A stretch of 64,000 nucleotides of DNA. It comes from Lachnospiraceae bacterium. GTDB taxonomy: Bacteria > Bacillota > Clostridia > Lachnospirales > Lachnospiraceae. Of the stretch, positions 56,235 to 64,000 are shown in pieces; the stretch's first letter is position 1, and the number at the start of each line of letters is the position of its first letter. Both the position numbers and the translations under genes were made by a program. The notes below the pieces were generated by a model. It made no database searches and was not told the DNA's origin. It saw only the letters and a program-made list of their open reading frames with translations. The stretch covers positions 1-64,000 of the forward strand of contig CAJTCH010000004.1 of the NCBI GenBank assembly GCA_910574715.1, written 5' to 3'.

Positions 56235-57539
56235 GTGGTAGAGATGAGATCTATTTGGACTGAAAATACAGAGATGCCGCGATTCGAAAAGCTTACCGGG
56301 AGCAGGAAGACGGACGTACTGATCGTTGGCGGAGGGATGGCGGGGATTCTGTGCGCTTATTTTCTGGAGAAGGCGGGGGTGGATTATCTGCTGGCAGAGG
56401 GCAGGAGGATCGGTTCGGGGATTACAGGGAATACCACGGCGAAGATCACCTCGCAGCATGGGCTGATCTATCACAGACTGCTGGAGAAGGCGGGGGCGGA
56501 GCGGGCAAGGATGTATCTTGACGCCAACCAGGATGCTGTTCATAAGTTTGCCAGACTGTGCCGGAGAGTGGACTGCGACTATGAAGTCAAGCCGTCTTTT
56601 GTCTATTCCAGGAAGGATCGGAAGATATTAGAAAAAGAAGCGGATGCATTGGCGCGGCTCGGATTTCAGCCGCTTTTGACAGATCTGTGCGAGCTTCCCA
56701 TCCATACGGCGGGGGCGGTCGGGTTCGTGGAACAGGCACAGTTCCATCCGCTGAAATTCATAAGCGGGATTGCGCAGGGATTGCGTATATTCGAAGATAC
56801 ATTTATCAGAGAATTTACAGAAAATATGGCGCTTACAGAGGAGGGCAGCATCACCTTTGACCGGCTGGTCTTCGCGACACATTTTCCCATAGATAATAAG
56901 CATGGAATGTATTACCTTAAGATGTACCAACATCGTTCGTATGTGATCGCGCTGAAGGATGCGCCCAAGCTTAAGGGAATGTATGTGGATGAGGCGAAGA
57001 CGGGGCTGTCCTTAAGGAACTATAAGGATTATCTTCTGCTTGGCGGAGGCGCCCACAGAACCGGCAAGATCGGGGGGAACTGGGAAGAACTGAGGAATTA
57101 TGCCAGGCTATATTATCCGAATCTGGATGAGAAATATTATTGGTCGGCGCAGGATTGTATGACGTTAGACGGGATACCTTATATCGGACAATATTCCAGA
57201 AGTATGCCGGATTGTTACGCGGCGACAGGATTCAACAAATGGGGCATGACTTCCTCTATGGTATCGGCTTCTATCCTCACAGACCTGATCCTTGGGAAGG
57301 AGAATCCATATGCCCCGGTCTTCTCTCCTTCGAGAAATATGATAAAGCCGCAGCTTTTTGTCAATGGATATTCTGCGATCGCGAACCTGCTCACCATATC
57401 CGAGAAGCGTTGTCCGCATCTTGGCTGCGCCTTACAGTGGAACCGGGCTGAGCATTCCTGGGACTGTCCCTGCCATGGCTCGCGGTTTGACGGCTTCGGG
57501 AAGCTGCTGGATAATCCGGCGAACGGGAATCTGCGGTGA
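56235..57539 (+). CDS. FAD-dependent oxidoreductase with C-terminal Rieske domain
   Basis: A DAO-type flavoprotein of 434 residues. The FAD-binding motif VLIVGGGMAGILCAYFLEKA lies near residue 28, with GNTTAKITSQHGLIY and ATGFNKWGMTSSMVSA further on. The last 60 residues form a Rieske [2Fe-2S] site with RCPHLGCALQW and CPCHGSRFDGFG, giving two Cys-His pairs. Such fusions are common in Firmicutes and their substrate is unknown. The start is GTG 56235, with GGAGGGG eight bases away. It is divergent from the alpha-galactosidase gene. Confidence 0.9.
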   Translation: MVEMRSIWTENTEMPRFEKLTGSRKTDVLIVGGGMAGILCAYFLEKAGVDYLLAEGRRIGSGITGNTTAKITSQHGLIYHRLLEKAGAERARMYLDANQDAVHKFARLCRRVDCDYEVKPSFVYSRKDRKILEKEADALARLGFQPLLTDLCELPIHTAGAVGFVEQAQFHPLKFISGIAQGLRIFEDTFIREFTENMALTEEGSITFDRLVFATHFPIDNKHGMYYLKMYQHRSYVIALKDAPKLKGMYVDEAKTGLSLRNYKDYLLLGGGAHRTGKIGGNWEELRNYARLYYPNLDEKYYWSAQDCMTLDGIPYIGQYSRSMPDCYAATGFNKWGMTSSMVSASILTDLILGKENPYAPVFSPSRNMIKPQLFVNGYSAIANLLTISEKRCPHLGCALQWNRAEHSWDCPCHGSRFDGFGKLLDNPANGNLR

Positions 57540-57559
57540 CCTGGCCGGGACGATAGAAG

Positions 57560-57612
57560 AGACAGGCGGCAGACAACGCCCAGGTCTGTAATTGGGCCGC
57601 TGTCTGTTACCT
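57560..57612. terminator. Stem-loop between convergent genes
   Basis: AGACAGGCGGC (57560-57570) pairs with GCCGCTGTCT (about 57597-57606) with a one-base bulge, and GCCCA with TGGGC inside. No U-tract is seen. It lies between the ends of the Rieske oxidoreductase and flavodiiron genes. Confidence 0.55.
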
Positions 57613-57629
57613 GTCCGGGTATTGCGGTA

Positions 57630-59420
57630 TTAACCAATCTTCTCGAAATCAGAAACTCCATGCTTGCAAAGCGGGCATACGAAATCGTCAGGAAGCTCGT
57701 CGCCTTCGTAGACGTAACCGCATACCACGCATACATAACCCTTCTTGCCTTCGGTGTCCGGCTTCGGCTTCACGTTGCTCTGGTAGTAATTGTAGGTCAT
57801 AGTCTCTACGTTGGAGATCACACGTGCTTCTGTGACGGTACAGATGAACATACCGTGTGTATCCAGGTCAACGTACTGTTCTACTTTCAGAGACATGAAG
57901 GAGTTGATATATCTTGGAAGGAATACTAATCCGTTGTCAGAGCGGAGCGGTGAGCAGCCGGCGAACTTATCCACAGTTCTTCCGCTCTGGAAACCGAAAT
58001 TCTCAAATACTTTGAACGGTGCATCTGTAGACAGGCAGTTGATATTCATGATTCCGGTCTGCTTGATAATATGGTGCGAATAGTTATCCTTGTTGATGGT
58101 AACTGCAATCCGGTTCGGAGTGTTCGTAACCTGTGTCACGGTGTTGACGATCAGCCCGTTATCCTTCTTCCCGTCGTTGGAAGTGACAACATAGAGTCCG
58201 TATCCGATCTTGAACAGTGCGGTAAGGTCGTTCTTGTCAGCGGTCTCGTCATGCTGCGCCAGATAATTCTTACAGAATTCATCGGCCAGGGCATCTAACT
58301 GAGCGCTGCTCTCTTCGTTGAGCGCGGAGTGGATATGGACGGTGGTATCGGCGAAAGTCAGCTTCTTGCAGCCTTCTAACATCTGTTTCATGGTCTTGGC
58401 GGCAAGCGGCGCCCAGGATCCGTTCTCGATCAGACCTACGAAACGGTTCTGATAATTGCGCTCGGTCAGGTGCTCAATGAATTCCCTCATGAATGGGAAG
58501 ATGTCGGCGTTGTAGGTCGTGGTGGCAAGGATCAGTTTGCCGTAGCGGAACGCGTCGGCCACTGCGCTTGACATATCGCATCGCGCCAGATCATATACTA
58601 CAACCTGCGGGCAGCCTTTCACCCGGAGCTTGTCTGCCAGGGCTTCGACAGCTTTCCTGGTATTGCCGTATATGGAGGTGTAGGCAATGACGATTCCGGC
58701 CTCCTCTACATTATAAGAAGACCAGGTGTTATAGAGTCCAAGGTAATAACCTAAGTTCTCCTTCAATACCGGTCCGTGCAGCGGGCAGATGGTCTGGATA
58801 TCCAGGGTGGAGGCTTTCTTAAGGAGTCTCTGAACCTGTGCTCCGTATTTGCCTACGATCCCGATATAATAACGGCGTGCTTCGTCCGCCCAGTCTTCGC
58901 TTACATCCAGGGCGCCGAATTTGCCGAATCCGTCAGCGGAGAACAGGACCTTCTCATAGCTGTCGTAAGTGACGATAACCTCCGGCCAGTGTACCATAGG
59001 AGCGGTGACAAAAGCCAGCTCGTGTCTGCCAAGATTGAGTGTGTCGCCTTCGGCAACAATGATCCGGCGGTCCTCGAAATCTGTGCCGAAGAACTGCTTC
59101 ATCATTACAAATGCCTTGGCGGAGGATACGATCTTGGTGTCCTTGTATACATTCATGAAGTTGGCTATGTTGGCAGAATGGTCAGGCTCCATGTGCTGTA
59201 TGATCAGATAGTCAGGCTTGCGGGAACCGGTCGCGGCTTCAATGTTATCCAGCCATTCGTGAGTAAACCGGGCGTCGACCGTGTCCATTACAGCAATCTT
59301 CTCATCCATGATCACGTAAGAATTATAGGACATGCCGTTCTTGACTGCATATTGGCCTTCGAACAGATCTACTTCGTGGTCGTTCACGCCGGCGTATCTA
59401 ATATCGTTTGAAATATCCAT
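57630..59420 (-). CDS. Flavodiiron protein fused to flavin reductase and rubredoxin
   Basis: An oxygen (or NO) reductase of 596 residues that detoxifies O2 to water in anaerobes. Domains in order: metallo-beta-lactamase-like di-iron domain with IIQHMEPDHSAN (His76, Glu78, Asp80, His81), flavodoxin domain from about 250 (VIAYTSIYGNTRKAVEAL), and a flavin reductase-like domain from about 400 (LFKIGYGLYVVTSNDGKKDN). A C-terminal rubredoxin has YVCVVCGYVYEGDE and FVCPLCKHG. One chain can therefore carry electrons from NAD(P)H to oxygen. The start follows AGGAGTG. Confidence 0.93.
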   Translation of the reverse strand: MDISNDIRYAGVNDHEVDLFEGQYAVKNGMSYNSYVIMDEKIAVMDTVDARFTHEWLDNIEAATGSRKPDYLIIQHMEPDHSANIANFMNVYKDTKIVSSAKAFVMMKQFFGTDFEDRRIIVAEGDTLNLGRHELAFVTAPMVHWPEVIVTYDSYEKVLFSADGFGKFGALDVSEDWADEARRYYIGIVGKYGAQVQRLLKKASTLDIQTICPLHGPVLKENLGYYLGLYNTWSSYNVEEAGIVIAYTSIYGNTRKAVEALADKLRVKGCPQVVVYDLARCDMSSAVADAFRYGKLILATTTYNADIFPFMREFIEHLTERNYQNRFVGLIENGSWAPLAAKTMKQMLEGCKKLTFADTTVHIHSALNEESSAQLDALADEFCKNYLAQHDETADKNDLTALFKIGYGLYVVTSNDGKKDNGLIVNTVTQVTNTPNRIAVTINKDNYSHHIIKQTGIMNINCLSTDAPFKVFENFGFQSGRTVDKFAGCSPLRSDNGLVFLPRYINSFMSLKVEQYVDLDTHGMFICTVTEARVISNVETMTYNYYQSNVKPKPDTEGKKGYVCVVCGYVYEGDELPDDFVCPLCKHGVSDFEKIG

Positions 59421-59454
59421 TGGTAATCACTCCTGTTCTTTTTGATTTCAGCTA

Positions 59455-59483
59455 ATTATATCATATCAAAAAGCAAAATGCAA
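59455..59483 (-). promoter_or_regulatory. Promoter of the flavodiiron gene
   Basis: On the minus strand TTGCAT (59478-59483) and TATAAT (59455-59460), 17-bp spacer. A divergent -10 (TATAAT 59522-59527) with a poor -35 serves the GTPase gene. Confidence 0.65.
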
Positions 59484-59561
59484 AAATACACGCGCATAGT
59501 GAAAAAAAAATCTATCTATGCTATAATAATTGAATTATAGTTGCAGAAAGGGGCATTTCCG

Positions 59562-62255
59562 ATGGGGGATCATAGAAGATATATCTGTGCAGGTATGCTG
59601 GCACATGTCGATGCGGGGAAGACGACACTGTCCGAGGCGATCCTCTACCTTAGCGGAAGAATCCGCAAGCTTGGCCGGGTAGACCATAAGGACGCATATC
59701 TGGACACGAATGAACTGGAACGCAGCCGAGGAATTACCATCTTCTCAAAACAGGCGGTATGTGAGCTTGGCGATAGGCAGGTGACGCTTCTTGATACTCC
59801 CGGGCATGTGGATTTCTCTGCGGAGATGGAACGGACGCTCCAGGTACTTGATTATGGGATTCTCGTGATCAACGGTATGGACGGGGTGCAGGGGCATACC
59901 CGGACGCTTTGGAATCTGCTTGGACGATATCAGATTCCTGTTTTTCTGTTTATCAATAAGATGGACCAGGAGGGAACGGACAAAGAGACGCTTCTTGAGA
60001 CGCTGAAGAGCGAGCTCAGCGGGGCATGTATTGATTTCGGCGGGGAGGACGGCGAGTTCTTCGAAGAATTGGCCATGTGTGAGGATGCCGCGTTGGACGA
60101 GTATCTGGAGAGCGGCGGCTTGAAGGAAGAGACGATCATCCGTCTGATCGGGGAGAGGAAGGCGTATCCGTGTTATTTCGGATCGGCATTGAAGCTTAGC
60201 GGAGTGAAGGAATTCCTGGAAGGCTTCGGGTGTTATGCGAGGGAATGGAGAGGCGGACAGGGAGACTTTGGGGCGAAGGTATATAAGATAACCAGGGATG
60301 TGCAGGGGAATCGTCTGACCCATCTTAGAGTAACCCGCGGATGCCTTAAGGTGAAGGATATCTTATGTTCCGGCCCGGAAGCAGCCGAACAGTGGGAAGA
60401 GAAGGTCAACCAGATACGAATCTATTCCGGAGATAGATATGAGACGGTTCCGGAGGCGGAAGCTGGATGTATCTGCGCCGTGACAGGGCTTAGCCGTACA
60501 TATCCGGGACAGGGATTGGGTGCGGAGAAGGAATCGGGGACTCCGGTCTTAGAGCCTGTGCTGAATTACCGTATTCATCTGCCGGAAGGGTGTGATGCGC
60601 CGGTCATGCTTCGGAATCTCAGGCAATTGGAGGAGGAGGATCCGATGCTCCGGATCGTATGGAATGAAGAATTGGGCGAGATCTATGCACAGCTTATGGG
60701 CGCGGTGCAGACCGAAGTCCTGCAGAGCCTTATCCGGGAACGTTTCCACATAGAAGTATCCTTTGATGCGGGAAATATCGTATACAAGGAGACTATATCG
60801 AATACGGCAGAAGGCGTGGGGCATTATGAACCGCTTCGTCACTATGCGGAGGTACATCTGTTGTTAGAGCCGGGGGAGGCAGGCAGCGGAATCGTGCTGG
60901 ATACGGATTGCAGCGAGGATGTACTGGACCGGAACTGGCAGCGTCTGGTGCTGACGCATCTGGCGGAGAAGGAACACCGCGGCGTACTGACCGGAGCGGC
61001 GGTCACGGATATGAAGATTACCCTGCTTGCAGGTCGGGCGCACCCAAAGCATACAGAAGGCGGGGACTTCCGGCAGGCGACGTACCGTGCCGTCAGACAA
61101 GGGCTGATGCAGGCGGGGAGCGTCCTGTTGGAGCCGTATTATGCATATCGTCTGGAGCTGCCGTTGGAGATGGTGGGACGCGCTATGACGGATATCCAGA
61201 AGATGTCCGGGGAATGTAAGACGCCGGAGATCTTCGCAGACCGGTCGGTATTGACAGGGAAAGCGCCTGCAGCGGCTATGCGTGATTATCAGATGGAGGT
61301 CAACAGCTATACAAGAGGACAGGGGAAGCTTACCTGTACGTTCAAGGGATATGAACCGTGTCACAATGCAGAAGAGATCATAGAGGCGAAAGGGTATGAC
61401 CCGGAACGGGACCTTGAGAACCCGGCAGGGTCTGTCTTCTGCGCTCATGGAGCCGGGTTTGCCGTGCCGTGGAATCAGGTGCCGGAGTATATGCATATCG
61501 AGAGCCAGCTTGAGAAGCAGATGAGGCAGCAGAAGACAGAAGCAGGGATACACAGGGACGGAAGCGGTGCGGACAGACAGGGCAGGAGCCGTCAGGCGAA
61601 TCTTAGCCGGGAAGAGGAAAAAGAACTGGAAGAGATATTTATCCGGACCTATGGGAAGGTGGAGAGAAAGCTTCCGCCGTCTTCTAAGACGGTTGCCGGC
61701 GTCCCTAAGAAGACGAGGCACAGGAAGGAAGAAGAAGCAGTTATGGATTTCCTTCTGGTGGACGGTTATAATGTGATCTTTGCATGGGAAGACTTAAAGG
61801 AGCTGGCGAAGGTGAATATCGAGGCGGCGAGAAATAAGCTGATGGATATCCTGTGCAACTATCAGGGCTTCCGCAAATGCACGGTGATCCTGGTGTTTGA
61901 CGCCTACAAGGTGGACGGTTATGCGTTGGAGATCCAGAAGTACCACAACATTCATATCGTGTATACGAAAGAGGCGGAGACGGCGGACCAGTATATCGAG
62001 AAGGTGGTCCACCACATCGGCAGAAAATATCACGTGACGGTGGTGACCTCTGACGGGGTGGAGCAGGTCGTTACCCTGGGACAGGGCGGCACGCTGATCT
62101 CTTCGCGGGAATTCCGGGAAGAAGTGGAGCTTGTGAGACGGCAGATCCGGGAGGAATATGAGAGCAGGAGAGACAGAGGGAAGAACTATCTGTTTGACCA
62201 TATGGATGAGAAAATGCAGGAAGATATGGAAAATATACGGCTTGGGAGAAAATAA
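59562..62255 (+). CDS. Tet(M)-like translational GTPase fused to a NYN (YacP-like) domain
   Basis: An 897-residue protein. Residues 1-640 follow EF-G/Tet(M): G1 AHVDAGKTTLSEAI, G2 ERSRGITIF, G3 DTPGHVDFSAEMERT, G4 NKMD, then domains II-V with YAYRLELPLEMVGRAMTDIQ. After a charged linker, residues 728-897 are a YacP-type NYN domain (MDFLLVDGYNVIFAWEDL, VILVFDAYKVDGY, YTKEAETADQYIEKV, VTSDGVEQ), a PIN-like RNase fold. The start at 59562 follows AAAGGGG. Relatives are often labelled tetracycline resistance proteins, but the RNase domain suggests ribosome rescue or RNA cleavage. Resistance is not shown. Confidence 0.88.
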   Translation: MGDHRRYICAGMLAHVDAGKTTLSEAILYLSGRIRKLGRVDHKDAYLDTNELERSRGITIFSKQAVCELGDRQVTLLDTPGHVDFSAEMERTLQVLDYGILVINGMDGVQGHTRTLWNLLGRYQIPVFLFINKMDQEGTDKETLLETLKSELSGACIDFGGEDGEFFEELAMCEDAALDEYLESGGLKEETIIRLIGERKAYPCYFGSALKLSGVKEFLEGFGCYAREWRGGQGDFGAKVYKITRDVQGNRLTHLRVTRGCLKVKDILCSGPEAAEQWEEKVNQIRIYSGDRYETVPEAEAGCICAVTGLSRTYPGQGLGAEKESGTPVLEPVLNYRIHLPEGCDAPVMLRNLRQLEEEDPMLRIVWNEELGEIYAQLMGAVQTEVLQSLIRERFHIEVSFDAGNIVYKETISNTAEGVGHYEPLRHYAEVHLLLEPGEAGSGIVLDTDCSEDVLDRNWQRLVLTHLAEKEHRGVLTGAAVTDMKITLLAGRAHPKHTEGGDFRQATYRAVRQGLMQAGSVLLEPYYAYRLELPLEMVGRAMTDIQKMSGECKTPEIFADRSVLTGKAPAAAMRDYQMEVNSYTRGQGKLTCTFKGYEPCHNAEEIIEAKGYDPERDLENPAGSVFCAHGAGFAVPWNQVPEYMHIESQLEKQMRQQKTEAGIHRDGSGADRQGRSRQANLSREEEKELEEIFIRTYGKVERKLPPSSKTVAGVPKKTRHRKEEEAVMDFLLVDGYNVIFAWEDLKELAKVNIEAARNKLMDILCNYQGFRKCTVILVFDAYKVDGYALEIQKYHNIHIVYTKEAETADQYIEKVVHHIGRKYHVTVVTSDGVEQVVTLGQGGTLISSREFREEVELVRRQIREEYESRRDRGKNYLFDHMDEKMQEDMENIRLGRK

Positions 62256-62257
62256 AC

Positions 62258-62286
62258 TTGACAATTCTTGCGGATTGGTCTAATAT
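62258..62286 (+). promoter_or_regulatory. Promoter of the methionine transporter leader
   Basis: TTGACA (62258-62263) and TAATAT (62281-62286), 17-bp spacer, starting 2 bp after the GTPase stop codon. Confidence 0.85.
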
Positions 62287-62327
62287 ACTAACATATTTGT
62301 AGGATCATTCGAGAAAGGGAAGCAGAT

Positions 62328-62423
62328 ATGAGGACAACATTTCATCAGAATATGAATCAGAATATGATGATGACAGGCTGTGACAGCATGTGCATGATGT
62401 GCATGATGGACATGGCTTATTAG
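62328..62423 (+). CDS. Met/Cys-rich leader peptide of metNI
   Basis: A 31-codon frame behind AAAGGGA. It begins MRTTFHQNMNQNMMMTGCDS and continues MCMMCMMDMAY, so 11 codons are Met and 3 Cys, mostly in the second half. It lies between a consensus promoter and a terminator that precedes metN. This is the layout of amino-acid attenuation: ribosomes slowed at Met codons when charged tRNA-Met is scarce would let transcription continue. The role is inferred. A Met/Cys-rich metal-binding microprotein is an alternative. Confidence 0.72.
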   Translation: MRTTFHQNMNQNMMMTGCDSMCMMCMMDMAY

Positions 62424-62478
62424 TGTATGCGTCTGATTATCTGATTTTTGACATACTATTGATCTTGGATAGAATGCG

Positions 62479-62513
62479 GGGAGCAGGTGCGGCGTGTACT
62501 TGTTCCCTTTTTT
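62479..62513 (+). terminator. Attenuator terminator before metN
   Basis: GGGAGCAGGTGC (62479-62490) pairs with GTACTTGTTCCC (62496-62507) along 12 positions, four of them G-U, followed by six T. It lies 56 bp after the leader peptide and 55 bp before metN. GTATG/CATAC pairing at about 62424-62452 just after the leader stop could form an earlier competing stem. Confidence 0.8.
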
Positions 62514-62567
62514 GTGGTTTCAAAGAATTAAGGAACTGAAAGTTCCTGAGGAGAGAGGAGAAGGGTT

Positions 62568-63599
62568 ATGGCACAGATTGAAGTAAGACATCTGACGAAA
62601 ATATTTACTTCAAAGGATGCGAAGGTTGATGCGTTGAAGGACATCAGTCTGGAGATTGAACAGGGAGATATCTATGGGATCATAGGTATGTCCGGTGCGG
62701 GTAAGAGTACGCTGGTACGGTGTCTGAATTACCTGGAGAAGCCGACCAAAGGAGCGGTTCTGGTAGACGGCAAGGAATTGGGGGCGATGTCAGAGAAGGA
62801 GCTTCTGAAGCAGCGTAAGGATATCGCGATGATTTTCCAGCATTTCAATCTGCTGATGCAGAAGAATGTGGTAGATAATGTAAGCTTTCCGCTTCTGATC
62901 CAGGGCGTTAAGAAGAAAGAAGCGCGCAGGAAGGCCAAAGAACTGCTTGGAATCGTAGGGCTTGAGGAGAAGGAACAGTCCTATCCGGCACAGCTTTCCG
63001 GAGGACAGAAGCAGAGAGTCGCCATAGCAAGGGCGCTGGCGTCTGATCCGAGGATCCTCCTGTGCGACGAGGCGACCAGTGCGCTGGACCCACAGACAAC
63101 GGCGTCCATCCTGGATCTTTTGAAGGATATCAATCAGCGTTTTGGGATCACGATCGTGATCATCACCCATCAGATGTCTGTGATCCGCAAGATCTGCAGC
63201 CATGTGGCGATCATGGCTCAGGGAGAGATCAAGGAGCATGGCCTGGTAGAAGAGATCTTCAGTCATCCCAAGACCAGGGAGGCGAGAGAGCTGATCTTGA
63301 AGGATTCGGACGGGGAGCATGGGGATCATGCCGGCAGGACGCAGGACAGACTGATGGAGTCGAAGAAGATCCGGATCGTGTTCTCGGAGAATTCTTCGTT
63401 TGAACCGGTGATCGCCAATATGGTGCTGAAGACGGGCAGACCGGTCAATATCCTGCGGGCAGATACCAAGAACGTAGGAGGGATCGCCAAGGGTGAGATG
63501 ATCCTTGGGCTTCCGGATGATGAGAAGCTTCAGAGAGAGATTGAGGATTATATAACAGAAAGAGGACTGGAGATCGAGGAGGTGACGGGAGATGTTTAG
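62568..63599 (+). CDS. metN: Methionine ABC transporter ATP-binding protein MetN
   Basis: The 343-residue ATPase of the MetNIQ importer. It has Walker A IIGMSGAGKSTLVRCLN, Q-loop MIFQHFNLL, signature LSGGQKQRVAIARAL, Walker B LLCDEATSALD and switch VIITHQM. The C-terminal NIL domain (about 265-343, KKIRIVFSENSSFEPVIANM) binds methionine and causes feedback inhibition of transport. GGAGAGAGGAGAAGG precedes the start. It is preceded by the Met-rich leader and overlaps metI by 8 nt. Confidence 0.95.
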   Translation: MAQIEVRHLTKIFTSKDAKVDALKDISLEIEQGDIYGIIGMSGAGKSTLVRCLNYLEKPTKGAVLVDGKELGAMSEKELLKQRKDIAMIFQHFNLLMQKNVVDNVSFPLLIQGVKKKEARRKAKELLGIVGLEEKEQSYPAQLSGGQKQRVAIARALASDPRILLCDEATSALDPQTTASILDLLKDINQRFGITIVIITHQMSVIRKICSHVAIMAQGEIKEHGLVEEIFSHPKTREARELILKDSDGEHGDHAGRTQDRLMESKKIRIVFSENSSFEPVIANMVLKTGRPVNILRADTKNVGGIAKGEMILGLPDDEKLQREIEDYITERGLEIEEVTGDV

Positions 63600-64000
63600 C
63601 AGTGAGGTAATACAGATGTTGATACAGGGAATCGGGGAGACGTTATATATGACGCTTGCGTCGACCCTGTTTGGATATCTGTTTGGTCTTCCTATGGGAA
63701 TCCTGCTGACCATATCAGATAAGGAAGGGATCAAGCCCAATTGGGTGCTCTATAAGGTACTGGACGTGATCGCGAACATTGTAAGAAGCGTGCCGTTCCT
63801 GATCCTGCTGATCGTGCTGATCCCATTTACGAGAATGATCGTGGGGAAGAGCTACGGTTCGACGGCGACGATCGTGCCCCTTGTGGCTGCTGCGGTTCCG
63901 TACATAGCCCGTATGGTGGAATCTTCCCTCAGGGAGGTGGACGCGGGAGTGATCGAGGCGGCAAGGTCCATGGGCGCTTCCACATTTACCATAGTGACGA
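63592..64000 (+). CDS. metI: Methionine ABC transporter permease MetI, cut by the window end
   Basis: The first 136 residues of the membrane permease. ATG 63592 lies within the end of metN (coupled translation). Helices are seen at TLYMTLASTLFGYLFGLPMG and VRSVPFLILLIVLIPFTRMI. The EAA-type loop that docks to MetN begins with GVIEAARSMGAS just before the window end. The lipoprotein MetQ is expected further right. Confidence 0.93.
   Translation, partial: MFSSEVIQMLIQGIGETLYMTLASTLFGYLFGLPMGILLTISDKEGIKPNWVLYKVLDVIANIVRSVPFLILLIVLIPFTRMIVGKSYGSTATIVPLVAAAVPYIARMVESSLREVDAGVIEAARSMGASTFTIVT

Noticed and set aside
62258-62567. SAM riboswitch or T-box upstream of metN
   Set aside because: I found neither the SAM-I core nor a T-box sequence; the Met-rich frame and terminator explain the leader better.

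Overview
The window reads as the chromosome of a strictly anaerobic Gram-positive bacterium of the Clostridia, most likely a gut Lachnospiraceae. The reasons are the L10-leader/rplJL and rpoBC genes, the murB-rapZ-whiA-crh-like cluster, the feoA-feoA-feoB operon with a small Cys-rich membrane protein, an LPXTG wall protein, an oxygen-reducing flavodiiron fusion, GGAGG ribosome binding sites and many consensus sigma-A promoters. This is an inference from gene content; no 16S rRNA gene lies in the window.

Layout. 1-5430 is an AT-rich accessory stretch: an ABC-F ATPase under an attenuator with a leader peptide, an autoregulated TetR/PEBP pair, a MerR reading frame running out of frame into an OmpR-type winged helix, and orphan small genes. 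5557-9711 is core: murB, rapZ, whiA, a Crh/HPr-like protein with Glu in place of His15, and a lipid kinase. 9741-23793 holds rplJL and rpoBC, with two hybrid sensor kinases placed between them. 23819-26766 is a ferrous iron operon behind Fur-like boxes. 26781-28619 has an M24 peptidase and an HD hydrolase. 28710-30674 is an AT-rich AAA-ATPase gene with a frameshifted partner, probably a decayed defence pair. 30698-35104 has a DUF255 thioredoxin-fold protein, glnK-amtB and a Cu/Zn superoxide dismutase.

35200-44400 is a plastic region: a 118-bp palindrome, an Rpn-type nuclease pseudogene flanked by about 100-bp direct repeats, a 1,329-residue LPXTG surface protein with a histone-H1-like basic tail, a MATE exporter and an intact Rpn-family protein with a tandem-repeat linker. 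44446-53793 is a defence island: a frameshifted SMEK-domain gene, a small intact gene, and a complete Wadjet (Jet) plasmid-defence operon in the order jetD-jetA-jetB-jetC, followed by a DUF4190-like membrane protein. 53874-62255 has a GH36 alpha-galactosidase, a FAD/Rieske oxidoreductase, a flavodiiron-flavin reductase-rubredoxin fusion and a Tet(M)-like GTPase fused to a NYN domain. The window ends in a methionine ABC transporter (metN, start of metI) preceded by a 31-codon leader with 11 Met and 3 Cys codons and a terminator.

The recurring theme is cis-acting control: leader peptides with terminators (ABC-F, metNI), the L10 leader, a hairpin holding the sodC Shine-Dalgarno sequence, and a terminator-like hairpin in the glnK leader. 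The most noteworthy items are the Met/Cys-rich leader of metNI, the Wadjet island with its decayed SMEK neighbour, the LPXTG protein with the basic tail, and the crh-like gene with Glu15.
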